DNA from: Vandiemenella viatica
Taxonomy: Eukaryota > Arthropoda > Insecta > Orthoptera > Morabidae
Direction of reading: 5' to 3'
Assembly: GCA_031002005.1 (NCBI GenBank)
Contig: CM061920.1
Span: 119,340,095 to 119,404,094 of the forward strand
DNA length: 64,000 bases
The notes beneath the pieces are model-generated. The model made no database searches and was not told the DNA's origin. It saw only the letters and a program-made list of their open reading frames with translations. How positions within the stretch are numbered: position 1 is the first letter of the stretch; every line of letters begins with the position of its first letter. Positions 1 through 11,540 of the stretch are shown here, piece after piece. Made by a program: the position numbers and the translations under genes.

Positions 1-754
1 TAAAGAACTATAGCACCTTTGAGAAAAGGTATCAGTTGTACGGGCAACACAATCAAGTTAATGCGAATGTTGCATAACCCCAATGTACGTTTACGCATTA
101 CAAAATGGCTCATGTGAATCAGTTTTTTCCCAAATTTTTAGTCTTGTAACTAGTGGGACCCAAATTTATTCAAAAATTTCTGCATTTTGAACAAAAGTAG
201 CATTCAAGAAACATGGCAATCCAGAATTACACGCTTTACAACATGTACTTGATTGTGGCTTTATGGCCGTGATATTGGAACAGACTCAGTCATCTCAATG
301 GAAGCTTCAGAAGATCACATTCAATCTCAATTCAGGATTCTCCTTACTGTTATCCTCAATTGCAGTGTTATAATCAAAAAATTCTTCCTTTCAGACCATA
401 CAATTACTAGGAAGTATTATCTTATTTCTAGGGAGTGTTATCTTAAAGTTTTATGTCATCTGCTAGACCATCTGAAAGAAGTAATCAGCACCGTGGGCAA
501 ACCTTGGATTTTTCATTGCAGTAAGATGATATCTCAAATGGTGCTGATAATTTTTGTTAACAGTAAACACTTTTACTATAATGCAACCACCATATTCAGT
601 AGGTATGGCTCCATGTCTTTTTCTTATTCACAAGAGAACATGGGAAGGGCAACATTTTTCTGCCACAGAGGAGCTAAAGACAAACTCAATGGGTGGACTG
701 AGAGCTATACCAAAGGTAGCATTCCAAAAATATTTTGCAGATTGGAAAGACAAC
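1..754. other. Unassigned AT-rich sequence
   Basis: I see no gene, RNA or recognisable transposon. An open frame of 172 codons at 253-771 has no family resemblance, no splice signals and a composition like its surroundings, so I do not call it a gene. The right edge merges into the 3' end of the CR1-like copy. Confidence 0.4.
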
Positions 755-2722
755 TACATGATTTAATCTGATTGTGACAGGGTGCATGCTTTGGAGGCAA
801 TTTCCCTACATGCCTACTTCATCCCTTTCTTGCTCCCACCTACTTCTTCCCCTTTCTTGCACCCACCTACTTTGGCCCTCCACAAATTTTAATTTTAAAT
901 TCTATCAGCCTTTTTCATAAATTATTGATCACATCCCTCAATAATTTATTAGAATCCCTGACTACCTTACCTACAATAGAAAATTTTTCCCACTTCCTTA
1001 TGCCTGAAATCAAGTGCCAGCTTGTAGTCATGGTCACCTTAACCTTCCATTCTTGATTCGTCTACCAGTATCTTTCCATATTTTCATCACCAACATATGC
1101 CCTGTACATTCCTTCCACTCTCTGCACCCTCTTCCTGTCTTCAAATGAACCCCGTTCAAGCTCCTTTATCAGTTACTGATTGTGTTCTGCAGTAATTTCC
1201 AGAACACTCCTTCCAGCTTCTGTATTTCATACTCAAAATGTGGGTCCCATGCAACACCACCATATTACAAAATTTTGTAACCCAATTCCCTCACTTCTCT
1301 GGTACACTCCCTCTTCACTACTTCCAATAAATGAAGCATTTTGAATTTTTCCTAACATATGCCCAGTGTGTTCTGCAATACAATACATTCATTTTCCATA
1401 GATCTCAATGTAAGAGAATGCCTCTTTGGGATGTGGAAAGTTGTCAATTTACAGATAAACAATTACATAACAAAACAGATTCAAGTCACAGCATACATGG
1501 TACATTAATTACATCAACTACATGTACACAAACTACTGGCAATAATTTTGTAGATACCTTAAAAATAAATTCTTTGATGAAGTTGTCAATTAAAAAGTTT
1601 TTCCTGAATTTAATCTTAATATCTGCTAGATATTTAATATGTATTTGGAGCGTATTTAAGATATGTATCCCTGAATATAGGACCCCGTTTTGAACAAATG
1701 ATGATGACTTGCTATTCTTGTGAAGATCATTTTTACTTTTAGACATAATTGTGTAATTTACTATTTGTTTCAAATAGAGTATAATTTGTGACAACAAAAG
1801 ACATTAATGTGTATAATTATGGTATATACCTGACCACCAATGTTAAAATCTCTAACTTCTTGAACAGCTCTTTGATTGAAGTTCTACTGCTAACTCCACA
1901 CAAAATTCTTATTACTCACTTTTGGGCTTGAACACTTTGCCTCTATGAGTCGAATTGCCCAAGAATATTATTCCACATGATATTAAGGAGTGAAAATAAG
2001 CTAGTTTCCTCATATGCAGATTGCCTATAGCTACAAATTGCAAATGTAGCTGCACCCAATCACTTCAGTAAGTCTGAGACATGTACTCTCCAATGATCAC
2101 TATGCAAACCTAGAAATTTCATCTTGAATGGACTGGCCTGCAAATTTTATGTCCATGGCTGGTGTTTTTTTTAATCTGTGTGATATACTGAATTGCCTAT
2201 ACTGAGTTTTATCAAAGTTGAAAGACAAGCCGTTAGCTATAAACCATTTATTAATAAGGTCAAAGACATAATTTGAAATATGTTCCATATATAAATCTTT
2301 TGCCCAGTTGAGTTTATTATCAAATGTTATGCCAAGATATTTGTGATTCCTTCTTCACCCTATAATCATAATCAACCTTAAGTGTTTTTATTATCTTTGT
2401 ACCTAATAAGCTGATTCTTATTTGCATTTATCTTCATGTAGACCTAGATATATCCAGTAACCCTGCAGTGGTTCACAGTCTTCTCCCATTTTGAACCTTG
2501 CTGGAAACCATTAACACAGTCATTCATAAGAATAATGATTCAGTACACCGCCCTTTGGTTCTCTCATTTTCACTACCACTTCTTTTGATACTATATTTCC
2601 TATGCTAACTTTTTGCTTGCATTCTTTCTTTTAAACACTCTTGGACTGAGTATATCACTTTTCCATTCACTCCAGTGGCTTTTACCTTATTTACCACCAT
2701 TTTATGGTTCACTCTGTAAAAC
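755..2722 (-). mobile_element. 5'-truncated CR1-like non-LTR retrotransposon (copy a), interrupted
   Basis: Read on the minus strand, this matches the copies at 13.3-19.5 kb and 32.7-35.4 kb. It starts at the reverse-transcriptase segment around the 'SHKM' stretch (near 2720), passes the KYLGIxFDxKLNW motif (about 2300-2350), and resumes at about 1385-755 with the C-terminal tail 'KELE...R.VxxxYRAYVGDE' and the conserved 3' UTR ending near CACAATCAGATTAAAT. Stops and indels in every frame make it a dead copy. Everything upstream of the reverse transcriptase is missing, as expected of 5' truncation during target-primed insertion. A Jockey-like fragment sits inside it. The CR1-like assignment rests on the esterase-type ORF1 seen in the longer copy. 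Confidence 0.75.
1385..2300 (-). mobile_element. Jockey-like non-LTR fragment nested in the CR1-like copy
   Basis: The minus-strand peptide at 2100-2288 contains 'LINKWFIANGLSFNFDKT', the thumb-proximal segment of Jockey-type reverse transcriptases. The next frame continues with 'GLHSDHWRVHVSDLLK' and 'RILCGVSSRTSIKELFKKLEIL', and finally 'GIHILNTLQIHIKYL' (1486-1797 frame), the usual C-terminal order of this group. Several stops and frame changes show it is inactive, and the 5' two thirds is absent. CR1-like sequence flanks it on both sides, so it inserted after that element. The exact ends are blurred and no clean target duplication is visible. Confidence 0.65.
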
Positions 2723-3229
2723 GCAATCAGGGCAGCCAACCCCAAAAAGTTAGGGAAAGGTGGGGAGGAAGAATAATTTTCTCACAAATGCATACTGTTG
2801 TGGATTTAACTAAATCAAATATTTGAATTCTTTGAGCAATAGCACCCATCTTTTCAGCATATGAGATGCCTGGATCACAAACAAAATATAATTGATGTAT
2901 TTACCATAGAAGTACCATTTCCTTAACCCAAAGAGCATCATGTTTGCCTCCATATCTGTGTTAGGTTACTGGATTTAGTTAAAATTTGGCTTCACATGGC
3001 CTAAAATAGCGTACTTATCCTTCCAAGACTTGGTATTTTGCCCCCTTTATCTCTCAATATTAATTTAGTTTGCATCAAATAGTAAACAGCTTATTTATTC
3101 TTCAATACACAACTTATAAAGGTCCATATAATACACTTCACAATATAAACATAACACAACTATTCATACAATATTAATTACCATTTTATGATACTAAGGA
3201 AAAAATGAAGTTGCTTTTAGGTGATATAA
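2723..3229. other. Unassigned intergenic sequence
   Basis: Nothing recognisable beyond AT-rich sequence between the truncated CR1-like copy and the foldback element. Confidence 0.4.
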
Positions 3230-3722
3230 ATAGGGGAAATAACCCATCACATACCAAAGTATGAGGATTAAGATGAACACAAAAATACGATATTTCAGTA
3301 TAAAACCTTATTCACGCACTAGAAAATGAGCCATTTGGTTCCAGAGGTGTGCACACACTGAGGGATACCCCATTACTGGCTAGGCAGCAGAAGAAAAAAA
3401 TGGGGGGGGGGGGGGGGGAGTGGGTGGTGGAAGTTAACTGTTAAGAAATAGACTATCGATATGTCAGGAATGTCTGAGATAATATATAAATTTCCTGATG
3501 TAATGATAGTTCACTTTATAACAATTCACCATCACCACCCTTTCTTCTTGTGCCTAGCCAGTCATGAGGTAATCTTCTGTGTGTGTACACCTCTGGAATG
3601 AAATGGCTCATTCTATAGTGCGTAAATAAGGTTTTCTACCGAAATATTTTATTTTTTTGCCCATCTTGCGTGTTACTCATCACAACCCTCATACTTTGGT
3701 TAGTGATGGGTGTTTTCCCTAT
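3230..3722. mobile_element. Foldback (long-TIR) MITE
   Basis: Two long arms are inverted copies of each other. The left arm runs from 3230 (TAGGGGAAATAACCCATCAC) to about 3430, the right arm from about 3530 to 3722 (ending GTGATGGGTGTTTTCCCTAT). The match includes ACCAAAGTATGAGG at the ends and CTGGCTAGGCA near the centre. It encodes no protein. The outer motif GGGAAAtnACCC recurs at 34.3 kb and 41.5 kb, so this is a dispersed family. A 17-nt G run at 3402-3418 lies in the left arm. Confidence 0.8.
3402..3418 (+). repeat. Homopolymer G(17)
   Basis: Seventeen consecutive G residues in an AT-rich setting inside the left arm of the foldback element. The length may be unreliable because homopolymers are error-prone in assemblies. 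Confidence 0.9.
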
Positions 3723-3859
3723 CCTTTGTTATTTACAATTACATTTTATCATAGACATCTCATCATCTGTGGTTTGTTGTAGTGTCCTTCATATTTAGTT
3801 CAGTCTCTAGCAATTAGAAAATTTCTCCATCATTCATCTTGTCTTGATCATACTCAAGT

Positions 3860-4110
3860 TGTGAACACAGATGTGTGGATGAGTATGATCAAGACACAAC
3901 AAGATGGATTATATAGAAATATACAAATCTTTTCCACTGCCATATGTCCTGCCCCTGACATGATTAATGTTATTAACCAAAATATTGTGAAATGTGTTTG
4001 TTATGTTTGTCTGGCCCTTTTGTCTTTATTTGTGGTAGTTTATGGGTTATTTAAACTAGTCTATCTTATTTTCAGTGTTTAATGGCAGTTTCACTATCAC
4101 CATTATCTGA
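3860..4110 (+). repeat. Dispersed repeat, copy 1 (partner at 46.9 kb)
   Basis: About 240 bp is shared in the same orientation with 46925-47175: CCATATGTC, CATGATTAA, AAATATTGTG, AATGTGTTTGT, then GTCTATCTTATTTTCAGTG and GTTTAATGG near the end. A 73-codon open frame lies inside but the partner copy does not keep it, so it is not a gene. The terminal part resembles the outer ends of the foldback family. Confidence 0.65.
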
Positions 4111-6039
4111 AAGTATTACTAAGATATGTATAACCATGTCTTAAAGTCTATCACTCAGTAATTCACAATGGAATTAATGATAACACTTCATTATCATTTT
4201 TGTTTTTTGTTTATTAAAAATATCACCTTGATTGCTCTGTAACAACTTTAGTTAGCAAATCCACACCAACAGTGGTATCAATAATCCTTTGCCTGGTCAT
4301 CAAAATTCATAAAGTTGAAAACGCGTAAGTATGGTTCCGTTACCACAGATAATGGCTGGAGAGGGCAGATTCATAAAAATTCAGAGATACTAATAACAAT
4401 ACTATTTTTTGTGCATAGGTTATCTCAGCAGAAAATAATGATGTGCATGGTATAGGAGCAGGAGCGAAACATATAATCATTTGTTGTGAGGCAGTTGAAT
4501 TCATAATGATAGAGGGAGAAGAGATTCAACGTATTTGAATAAATTATGAATAGAGGTAGGATGAAATATAGAAGAACAAGAAAAATATTTAAAAATCAGC
4601 TAACAATATACCTACTATTTCTTAATCATCAGCTATAGTGAATGGTAGTTATAGATATGAAGGAGAAAGAATGATGAGGAATATAGATAACAGTTGAACA
4701 GAAGGATTAGAGATGGAGAATGGCAGGGGAGAAGGACAGCTTCGCATTCAGTCATGGGGTTTGCCAGATGGTGATTGTGTATCCGTAGGACAGTTTCCAT
4801 CACTAAAGTTCAGAGGAACTGTTTCTGAAGGTAAAACCCTCATTACACGAACAGTGGGGCAAGAATAAAAACTATTTGTGTTATTTATAGTTACATATAA
4901 TAGTGGAATGGTCAGAAATTTGGATTAATATGGTTTGTCTATGACCATTTCTCTTTATGGATATTTGATTTGTTGATAGACATAATTAAGTAAAAGCAGT
5001 ACAGGTGTTGAAAGTTAATTGTTGATTATATAAGAAGTGTCACAACTGCTAAATCGTGGTGAGCTCTCTATCCATTGGTTGTGTTACTGCCAGAGGCAGA
5101 AGCCAAGAGTAGGTTGATAATTTTAAAGTGTGGTCTGTTGCAGGGGCAGGATCTATGAATTTGTTGAAATAGATAAGAATACAGGGTATCTTGGGTCAGG
5201 AGTTTGGTGAAATTTTGGGGTCAAGAAAATCATAGCAATGGTTTAGAATATGTTGATTTCCAACAGCTTGGATAAAATTGTGTTAGCAAGACCAGTATTG
5301 TTATTTTTCTTAACCAATGTAATGTTATTTGAATCGAGTATCATCTCTTAAGCTTTAGTATTTTGTAATTATTGCCCAACATAAACAACTCCTAGCTAGT
5401 ACACGCAATAACCAGCTAATATTAACCTTGTTACAGGATCCGCCATGGATATTGATTTTATGAACCACATGGTTTTTTTCAGTCCTCCCAGAAAATGAGA
5501 TGCCAAAAATCTTCTGTACACTTCCCAGAACATGATTAACTATAACCAGAACCTCAGCCACTGCCTTGTCTACAAATTGTTAAGATAGACTCATCAATTA
5601 TTCCCTTGCATTTTGCATCCTGCTTCAACTGACTTCACCACCACCACTATTGGTAACAGATATACCTGTGCGAGCTATCATGCTACCATATTATTAATTT
5701 TAAATTTTTGCATTGTTTCTTCTATGATAATTTGTATAGATAAGTTATCGGTGGGAATGGAATGGCCACAGAAATTGGTATCACCTAAAATCCAGACTAT
5801 TTCATTGCTGCATATACCATCATGTGCATCACATAACATTTATTCCTGCTTTACCAGTCATCCCTTTTAGCAACCATTCCATTTTGGCAGTGTAATTTGT
5901 CTTTCAACATATACTAAGCCCCAAGAAACTGCTCAGTCTGAATCTAAGATAGTCATCTTCCCTTTTTCCCACTCTCCCATCCAGGCCTTATCCTCCAGAT
6001 TTGATATTATTTACAATGCTTGCCATTCTCATTGCCCAG
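4111..6039. other. Unassigned intergenic sequence
   Basis: No supported gene or known repeat. A 51-codon open frame at 4713-4868 looks faintly protein-like but lacks splice or family support (see rejected items). Confidence 0.4.
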
Positions 6040-6290
6040 CCAATTTTGCCATGCATATTTACGTGCCAGCATTTTGGATACAGGGAGGTACAATGGTCTC
6101 AGGTTTGAATCTCAGGCTTAATGTACCAGCATTCGTGATTACAATTTTGAAACATTTTTCTGTAATTATCTAGGCAGATGCTGAGATGTTCCTTAATTTT
6201 TGCCTCAATGTCTACACACTTCACAAGGAAAATAACACTTATCACATGGAACATAAGTAACACAATTCACAGACAGCTGGTAATATTTGT
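6040..6290 (+). repeat. tRNA-derived SINE, family 2, copy 1
   Basis: Aligns over its length with 6735-6975. Both have a pol III B-box-like motif (here AGGTTTGAATCTC), then a shared body (TACCAGC, TTTTAGA or TTTTGAAA, CTGAGAtGTTCC) and tail (ACACACTTCACAA, GAACATAAGTAACA). Divergence is high, so the insertion is old. Confidence 0.6.
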
Positions 6291-6734
6291 GCTCCTCACC
6301 TCCAACTGTTCATCATCAGCAACATGCTCATGGCAAGCCAGATAGCATGTAGTAACGACGTGACACTATAGCAAATTGCAATGTAGTCAAATATATATGT
6401 TTGTAACCCTTTTCTTCCTCTGCCACGATTGGAACTGCCTCACATGTTATCATCGCAGATGATGACAGTATGGTGGCAATATTTGAAAACAATCTAGACA
6501 CACAAAACATCAACATTTTTTGGCATATACTATCTGTTAAAAGAAGGATGTGCTATACACCGAATGTAAGAGCAAAAGAACACAGTTTATAGTAATCTTT
6601 ATGATTCATTCCTGTGCGCCTCAATTTAATTTTTCATTTCCTAAAAAGTGCCTTTTAATTCCATGAAATTCATATTTCACAATTCAAACTTTTATTCATT
6701 CTACTAGATTTACCCCATTTACTCGGCTGTCACA

Positions 6735-6975
6735 ACCACCAGCATAGCCACACATTTAGGGCACCACTGCACTAGATCGGGAAGGTACAACAGGTCTAGG
6801 TTCAAATCCCAGGCCCTTTATACCAGCCATCCTGATTTCAGTTTTAGATAGTTCTCTGCAATCAGCTATGTGAATTCTGGGACAGTTCCCAATCTCCACA
6901 TCATAAACTACACATTTCACAAATGTTCTTAACACACAGAACACAAGTTACATGTTTCAAGGACAGATGGAAACA
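6735..6975 (+). repeat. tRNA-derived SINE, family 2, copy 2
   Basis: Partner of the copy at 6040-6290. The B-box is canonical (AGGTTCAAATCCCAGG), which suggests a tRNA-derived head. The body includes CAGTTTTAGATAGTTCTCTG and TTCTGGGACAGTTCC. No tRNA cloverleaf can be drawn, so it is not a tRNA gene. Confidence 0.6.
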
Positions 6976-7435
6976 TACATATTCCCTGATCAAAACTACA
7001 ATAGGCCCAGCAAGCTGGTAGTAAATGGAAAATTGCTTTCATAACAAGCACTCGTTCAGGAATAGGTTGTGCCAGATGACTGATGAAAATGAGAACTTTC
7101 GAAGGATAATGATGATTGTGAATGACTTTGCTCTCCCCCCATTTTCCTACCTTTCAAATCCTTCATCTACCACATTATCACCCACTCAGCTGTATTAACA
7201 AAAATTTTATCTGATTGCCAGTGAAAAATAACACATATAAACCTTGTAAAGCTTACTATTTTGCATGCCATCACATGTGGCAAGTGATGGTTTCTTTACC
7301 TGTCCATAATGAATTTGCTTAAACAAAAAATTGTTTCCTATCAGACCCACATAAATAAGCAACATACTACCATAAAATAATGGAAAACATTTGTATTGAC
7401 AATAACTAAATGCCTGTTTTCTGTTTTTTTCCCAG

Positions 7436-7776
7436 TGTCAACTGACCACCTATCACAGTGTATATACTGTGATTCAGTGCTTCAGATGGACAGTCGTGTA
7501 TGTGGTGGACGCATGGAGACACCTCGTATGTACTATGTGAAGGTTGATACTAGCAACATCCGTTTAGAACCAGGAAAAGCTCAAAATGACAAAAATTCAG
7601 CAAAGAACAAATCTAAAAGTGAAATGCTTAAGACATTTATGGAACAGCATACCATCATAATTGAAAATAAAGATAAGGCAGATGGAAGCAAGAAAGAAAA
7701 TGTGAATACTGGTAGCAATAAGGGTAGCAAAAAAGGAAAGCCTAGAGGTGCTAAGAGCAATACTGCTCCTCTTTAA
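7436..7776 (+). CDS. 3'-terminal exon of an unrecognised gene, basic lysine-rich tail
   Basis: A strong splice acceptor (pyrimidine run ending TTTTTTTCCCAG, 7425-7435) precedes an open frame that begins part-way through a codon and ends at TAA (7774-7776). The exon supplies about 112 residues. The first half is mixed (STDHLSQCIYCDSVLQMD, RVCGGRMETPRMYYVKVD) and contains a lone CxxC pair. The second half is low-complexity and rich in Lys, Asn, Ser and Gly, which looks like a disordered C-terminus. There is no signal peptide or membrane segment in this exon. AT-rich sequence without further frames follows, consistent with a 3' UTR; an AATAAA occurs near 8327. I do not recognise the family. Upstream exons are not found in this window. 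Confidence 0.55.
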
Positions 7777-8912
7777 ATTTACATGCATCCTTTCAACATC
7801 AGCTTACAAGAGTGTACAGTTACACTGCTCAACCACTGCTCCTTTTCATTGCTGGAGGATTCTACAAGTGTCAGACTGTTAGTTTTTAATGATTTTTTTA
7901 ATTATATTTTTGAAGAAATGAATGCTTGTTGAAACTGTTATGCTGCAGATGTAGAAAGAAACAACCAGTTGTCATTGGACAACATGAGGATCTGAAAACA
8001 CAAAATAAGATAGAACTGAATGAATTTTTAGGTATCACTTTGATTTTGATTCATGTTGATTTGTTCATGTTGAACATTTTGTCATTAAAATTTTCACTAT
8101 ATTGCCAAACTCTCATATTTCTGTAACATTCACAACCTACAAAATGCAAAGACATTGATGTAATAATAGATAAAACCAAATAGCTGCTTTTTGGCACTTT
8201 TTTCATAGCATGCACAGGGCTGGCAGATTGTGTTTGTCCCAGGTAGGTGGTAAGACAAAGGAGGGTTCCTTGAAAATTTTATTTGGTAATCTTACCTAAA
8301 AAGAAATTTGATAATAATACTCATCCAAATAAATTCTTAAGAGAAATTCATAGGGATAAAAACTATGAAATGTTTTAAAAAATAATGTAATTTATTCAAT
8401 AATATATTATAATTGTGTGCAAAAATTCACTATAATTATTTACATTTATTATGACTTTTAACTGTGCAATGCAAAAACTGTACTGCACTTTGGATTTTTG
8501 AAATTTTTTAAAATCAAATTCATCACTGAGGTTATTACATACATGTAACATTGTGATGTTACGAGTTAATCTTGCAATATTATCAATTGTTTATTATATG
8601 AAATTCTATGCTGAACTCATCTCCTCTCTCTCTTTTTTAGTTCTTTCCTACTTTACACACACATTCACTTACGAATTTTCGGTGGGTTAAAATACCCACC
8701 CAGAATTGGGGTACCCGCCATGCCCATATTATCGGCTCACCCTGAGCATGCAACCTCTAGAAGGGCAGAACAAATAGTGGAAAATAAGTGAATAAAAAAG
8801 TAAAATTTAATATAATAGTAATAAATTCATACTGACAAAAAATTAAAATTTGTAATATTTAATTAGTTTATTTCTTTCTTATATGAGAAACAAGACATTC
8901 CCGGCGTATTTT
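7777..8912 (+). other. Probable 3' UTR and unassigned sequence
   Basis: AT-rich sequence after the stop codon of the preceding exon. No other gene is visible. A short GC-richer patch at 8675-8770 has no recognised identity. Confidence 0.4.
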
Positions 8913-9179
8913 GATACGAAATCTTCACGGGTTCTCCGCCGGATAATATTATCAAAAGACATAGTCGTTACGAATTCTTGGACCACCTCAATAGAATTCA
9001 TCAAAATATCAAATTCACTATGGAGTTAGAGGATAATGAATGGTAGCTTGCCTTTTCTGGACATTCTGATCTGGCGGAGACTTGATGGAATCCTGTTCCA
9101 CAGTGTGTACAGAAAAACAACACACACAGAGCACTACTTACAGGCCTAAAGCTTCCACCATCCAGCACAGAAGAACACA

Positions 9180-9491
9180 GTGTTGTGCACGTTGGTACAC
9201 AGAGCAAGGGAGATTTCAGACATTTACAATCTGAATAAAGAGCATTTTCCGCCCCCTGCCAAAATCCGTGATTTGCTACGTTTTGTGAAGGATGATTTGG
9301 GATTAAAAATGCCGAGAGTCTATAGCATACCATGCCAATGTGGCAAGTGTTATATTGGCCAAACCATCCGTACCATCAAGGCCCATGTGACTGAACATCA
9401 GCGCAGCAATCGGCTGTTTCAGCTGGAAAAATCTGTTGTGGCACAACACGTGATCGAAAATGGTCACAGTATGGACTTAAGTTCTAGCTAA
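9180..9491 (+). pseudogene. PLE GIY-YIG endonuclease fragment
   Basis: The peptide includes 'VYSIPCQCGKCYIGQT' and 'TIKAHVTEHQR', matching the Penelope GIY-YIG module (GIY-like VYS, YIG, and an H/R-containing helix), with the Cys-rich spacer CQCGKC typical of PLEs. A conserved stretch KIRDLLRFVKDDLGL precedes it. The domain stops prematurely after 'VIENGHSMDLSSS', so the C-terminal Glu and Asn catalytic segment is cut. In active PLEs this domain nicks target DNA for reverse transcription. Here it is a relic. Confidence 0.7.
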
Positions 9492-10095
9492 GTGTTCTTT
9501 CTTCTGGGAGTCCATCATTAAAAAAGCTATTGAGATATGTTTGAATGATAATAATGTGAACCGGGGCATGGGTCTGTGGCTCAGTGATGCATGGAAACGA
9601 GCTTTTTAAATTTTAAAACAGCCGCATTTTCGCTGAATGATGGGACGCTGGCGGCAGATTCGTCCAACCCCGTCTACAGCTGATTCAAGAGCCGACCAAT
9701 TATGGACAAGCAGAATGAAAACGGGCTTGTAGTCAGCCAATCAGAAGACGGTATGGCCCCCTACAGATCCGCGAGACTTCCAGTGCAATTTAATAATGTG
9801 AAAGTTCTAGATAAGTGTTTTTTGGGAGTCATCATTAAAGAAGCCATTGAAATATGTTTGAACAATAATAATTTGAACAGTGATGTGTGGAAACCAATTT
9901 TTTCCATTCTAAAACAAGCACCTTTTTCGCTGAATGATAGGACGCCGGTGGCAGATCCATCCTACCCTGTCTGCATCTGATTCTGGAGCCAACCAATTAT
10001 GGACAAGCAAGATGGAAACGGGCTTGTAGTCAGCCATCAGAAGATGGTATGGCCACCTACAGATTTCGCAAGACTTCCAGTGCAGTTCTAGTTGT
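9480..10095 (+). repeat. Tandem duplication (~300 bp x 2) in the PLE 3' part
   Basis: Two successive units (about 9480-9795 and 9795-10095) share TTGGGAGTC-type starts, ATATGTTTGAA(c/t)(a/g)ATAATAAT, GCTGAATGAT(a/g)GGACGC, CCAATTATGGACAAGCA and GGGCTTGTAGTCAGCCA. The divergence between units is roughly 10-15% by eye. Confidence 0.7.
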
Positions 10096-10197
10096 CACAT
10101 ACGTACAATGCACCTGATGATGGTGGCAGAGCAAGCCACCGAAAGCTTGTCTTTCGATAATATAATCTGGCAGAGAACCCGCGAAGATTTCGTATTA

Positions 10198-11454
10198 TTT
10201 CTTTCTTTCTCATTATCACTTTCAATTTTTCTATTTTTTCAGTCTTTCCCCATTATCTATTGCACTGCTACTCAAGAATACTTTGTCTCTGCCACCCACA
10301 ATTTATGCTTTCTAACTGCATCCACAACTATCCAATCACGTTTATGCACTTGTTCTCTGTAAGCCCACATGTGCATGTCTTGTATCTATTATCCTATGAT
10401 TAAGGAATCATCTTGAAGTATTTTATATTTATGCTTGTTTTGTATTTTATGTAATCACAGGCCTCACTTTTCTTGTTAGTTTTATGTAAATAATTAGAAC
10501 TTATATATGGATCAAATAATAATAAGTTATATATTCAGAAATGGATGTTTAATAATTGAACCATATTGAAGACAATAAGAATTTTTTAAAAAATCAAATT
10601 TGTATGGCATTTTTGAAGAGGAGAGACAGAATAATGTGTCATAAATTTTATAAAGGTAACACAATGGACATGTGAAATGTTAACACAAAATAACACTTTT
10701 TCAGAACATAAATGTTGTCTATAAAGACAGCGTACTCATATCGCACAGCATTATACATTATAATGCTGTTTATTTTCGGTGTGAGAAATATATTAATATA
10801 TGTACACCATACAGCTGTATGCTCATTAATTCTGTAATTCAGATATTAATGGTATAAAACTGAAGCATGTAATTTTTCAAATAATTAATAACCAAAAGAA
10901 CATTACTATCACAATGAATGTTTTCTTACTTCAATTTGTAGGTGTGGAGTGATTATGTGATTATTATGAAGAATAACTATGAAGGAATGATACAGAAAAC
11001 TAAAAAGTTACTATTTTTTCTATATATTCTAAATTACATTCAAATTCAGTATCAGTCTTCACTATCTGCATCTGCAATTACTTTACCTGTGGAGTAAATG
11101 AAATTACATATAGCAAATTATGTCCATATTATGAAGTCTACATTTCCATCTATTAATTGTGGATGACAGAGAGTGGTTTGTATCAAAACTAACTCTGTGT
11201 GTTCCAATAATGAATAGCAGGAGAGAAGAAGTAATTCATAAAAGAAAGGAAACGTAGCCATCAAGTTCTATACTCAAAAAAGCACCGTGTAAAGTTTTAT
11301 GACTTTGTGATGAGAAAAAAATTTCAGAAGGAATTTTAAGATTAATACAAAATACTACAATTTCCTTTGGTGAATTTTTAAAACGGCTAATCAAATTGTG
11401 TTGTTATAGTCGGAGAAGCAACAATGGAGTAGGAAGTAATGCTGTGAGGCAAAA
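10198..11454. other. Unassigned AT-rich sequence
   Basis: No gene or repeat recognised; strongly AT-rich. Confidence 0.4.
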
Positions 11455-11540
11455 TTAAAATGGAAATGAAAGATAAAATCACTCATCAAATCCCTTCAGC
11501 TTTGATGAGTAATGTTTGATTTTATCTTCCATTGCCATAT
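11455..11540. repeat. Imperfect inverted repeat / hairpin
   Basis: The left arm (AATGGAAATGAAAGATAAAA, then CTCATCAAA) and right arm (TTTGATGAG, then TTTTATCTTCCATT) fold on a short loop (TCCCTTCAG). It could be the core of a small foldback element, but no outer ends are clear. Confidence 0.6.

Larger units (their letters stand above)
8913..10197 (+). mobile_element. Truncated Penelope-like element bounded by inverted repeats
   Basis: Starts and ends with an inverted repeat of about 46 bp (8913-8958 and 10151-10196, about 90% identical). Between them lies only the end of a PLE: a reverse-transcriptase C-terminal segment ([19 protein letters not shown] at about 8975-9035, then '[14 protein letters not shown]') followed by a GIY-YIG endonuclease. 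The catalytic fingers and palm are missing. Inverted or direct pseudo-LTRs around truncated copies are a known habit of Penelope elements. A downstream segment is tandemly duplicated. Frame breaks show it is inactive. Confidence 0.75.

Noticed and set aside
253..771. 172-codon open frame on the plus strand
   Set aside because: No conserved motif, no splice or promoter support, and codon content like random AT-rich sequence.
3861..4082. 73-codon frame with a hydrophobic C-terminus
   Set aside because: It lies in a dispersed repeat, and the partner copy at 46.9 kb does not keep the frame.
4713..4868. 51-codon frame (starts MENGRGEGQLRIQSWGLPDG)
   Set aside because: It reads somewhat like protein and contains a possible donor (GAAG|GTAAAA), but there is no acceptor with a pyrimidine tract and no family I recognise.
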